6,144 bases of DNA. Origin: Chamaesiphon sp. GTDB taxonomy: Bacteria > Cyanobacteriota > Cyanobacteriia > Cyanobacteriales > Chamaesiphonaceae. A program made the translations under genes and the position numbers. The stretch covers positions 1 to 6,144 of the forward strand of contig JAJAZF010000237.1 in NCBI GenBank assembly GCA_026785875.1, read 5' to 3'. The notes under the pieces are model-generated. The model made no database searches, had not been told where the DNA came from, and worked only from the letters and a program-made list of their open reading frames with translations. Below, in pieces: positions 5,197-6,144 of this stretch (its first letter is position 1; each line of letters opens with the position of its first letter).

Positions 5197-6144
5197 ATGT
5201 CATTTGACTTGAGTAAACGTCATCAACAGATTTTGTGGGCAACTATCCGTCAGTATATTTCTACCGCCGAACCTGTTGGCTCCAAAACTCTAGTAGATGG
5301 GTACAATTTAAATATTAGTCCAGCCACAATTCGCAGTGGATTTGCCACCCTAGAAAAGGCGGGATTTTTGTATCAACCCCACACTTCAGCGGGGAGGATT
5401 CCATCTGACTCTGGATATCGGATGTATGTGGATCGACTGATTCAGCCATCGCCAGATATCGGGCGGCAAGTTGAAGAATTGCTTGCTGATAAACTAGATT
5501 GGGAAGGATGGAGTTTAGAAGCAATTTTGCGTGGTGCAGTGGAAGTATTAGCGACTCTAAGTGGCTATGTTGCGATGATTACACTCCCCCAAACTCGCCG
5601 CTCGACGATTAAGCATATTCAGCTCGTCCGCGCAGAAGCTGCCAAAATTATGGTAATTTTGGTATGGGATGCCTACGAAACACAATCGATCTTGATGCAG
5701 TTACCACAAGATCGATCGACCATCGACGAAGACTTGCTCGATCGAGAATTGCAGATACTATCAAACTTTTTGAATAGTAAACTTCGAGGTCGATCGGTAT
5801 TAGAAGTATTCAAACTAGATTGGAGCGAACTCCTGGGCGCATCTCCATTTGAGCAGCGCGAACTTCATCAATATGTAGATTTAATTAGTAATTTACTCAC
5901 GGATTTATCCCGACAGTCTAAGCCGATTCATTCATCCCAGATTATGATTTGGGGGATTTCTGAAGTTCTTTGTCAGCCAGAGTTCTCACAATTACAACAA
6001 GTTAAAACATTATTGCATTTGTTAGAATCAGAACAAGATAAAGTATGGAAACTAATATTTAATCCCAACCTAAATTCATCACTCGACCTTCAGCCAAAAA
6101 TTGCGATCAGAATCGGTGCTGAGAACCCGCTCAAGCCAATGCAA
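5197..6144 (+). CDS. hrcA: Heat-inducible transcription repressor HrcA (3' end cut by window)
   Basis: HrcA represses chaperone operons (groESL and others) by binding the CIRCE operator, and its activity depends on GroEL. The 316 codons present run in frame to the window edge and end in RIGAENPLKPMQ, a conserved C-terminal stretch, so only some 20-40 residues should be missing. The N-terminal winged helix is clear: RHQQILWATIRQYI (8-21), TAEPVGSKTL (23-32), SPATIRSGFATLEKAGFLYQ (41-60), then PHTSAGRIPSDSGYRMYVD (61-79). The GAF-like and dimerisation regions follow, with ELQILSNFLNSKLRGRSVLE (184-203) and PEFSQLQQVKTLLHLLE (261-277). The recognition helix reads ATIRS where most family members have ATIRN. 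The in-frame TAG at 5191-5193 fixes ATG 5197 as the earliest start. No CIRCE lies upstream, so self-repression through that operator is not supported. Confidence 0.95.
   Translation, partial: MSFDLSKRHQQILWATIRQYISTAEPVGSKTLVDGYNLNISPATIRSGFATLEKAGFLYQPHTSAGRIPSDSGYRMYVDRLIQPSPDIGRQVEELLADKLDWEGWSLEAILRGAVEVLATLSGYVAMITLPQTRRSTIKHIQLVRAEAAKIMVILVWDAYETQSILMQLPQDRSTIDEDLLDRELQILSNFLNSKLRGRSVLEVFKLDWSELLGASPFEQRELHQYVDLISNLLTDLSRQSKPIHSSQIMIWGISEVLCQPEFSQLQQVKTLLHLLESEQDKVWKLIFNPNLNSSLDLQPKIAIRIGAENPLKPMQ

Noticed and set aside
5315..5524. Minus-strand 69-codon open frame
   Set aside because: It overlaps the DNA-binding domain of hrcA, which is unmistakable on the + strand.
1..6144. CRISPR arrays, tRNA or rRNA genes, insertion sequences, phage or defence genes
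   Set aside because: I scanned the spacers for repeat-spacer arrays, tRNA-like cloverleaf arms and transposase frames and saw none; the genes present are core or common chromosomal ones.

Overview
The window looks like a stretch of ordinary cyanobacterial chromosome. Three things point there: a CyanoP (PsbP-family photosystem II) gene, HIP1 octamers (GCGATCGC) set in a strong excess of the core CGATCG (about 30 copies by eye in 6.1 kb), and heptad and palindromic repeats of types known from cyanobacterial genomes. The genus cannot be fixed from sequence alone. All seven genes lie on the + strand, and the window runs off the end of the last one.

Layout: 102-1187 encodes an AI-2E/PerM-family membrane protein. 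After a 111-bp gap with a good sigma-70-type promoter come cyanoP (1299-1844) and, 29 bp later, a Maf nucleotide pyrophosphatase gene (1874-2461). Next are an uncharacterised protein with a folded N-terminus and a long disordered, acidic C-terminus (2531-3580), lgt for prolipoprotein diacylglyceryl transferase (3626-4561), and a single-domain rhodanese (4617-4955). A 241-bp intergenic region with a 27-bp dyad, an extended -10 promoter and a leader hairpin precedes hrcA, the heat-shock repressor (5197 to the edge). About 316 codons of hrcA are present and only the extreme C-terminus is missing.

The short gaps from cyanoP to the rhodanese (29, 69, 45 and 55 bp) allow read-through transcription, but the genes do not form an obvious pathway. 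They cover photosystem II assembly, nucleotide clean-up, lipoprotein maturation, sulfur transfer and heat-shock control. No start codon has a strong Shine-Dalgarno sequence.

No new multi-gene system is evident. The observations most worth checking are: a cyanobacterial palindromic repeat inserted in frame inside the uncharacterised gene; two different period-7 repeat arrays, each filling the short gap directly in front of a start codon; a CyanoP with no cysteine and hence no lipobox, although family members are usually lipoproteins; and the layered dyad, promoter and hairpin upstream of hrcA, where no CIRCE operator is present.
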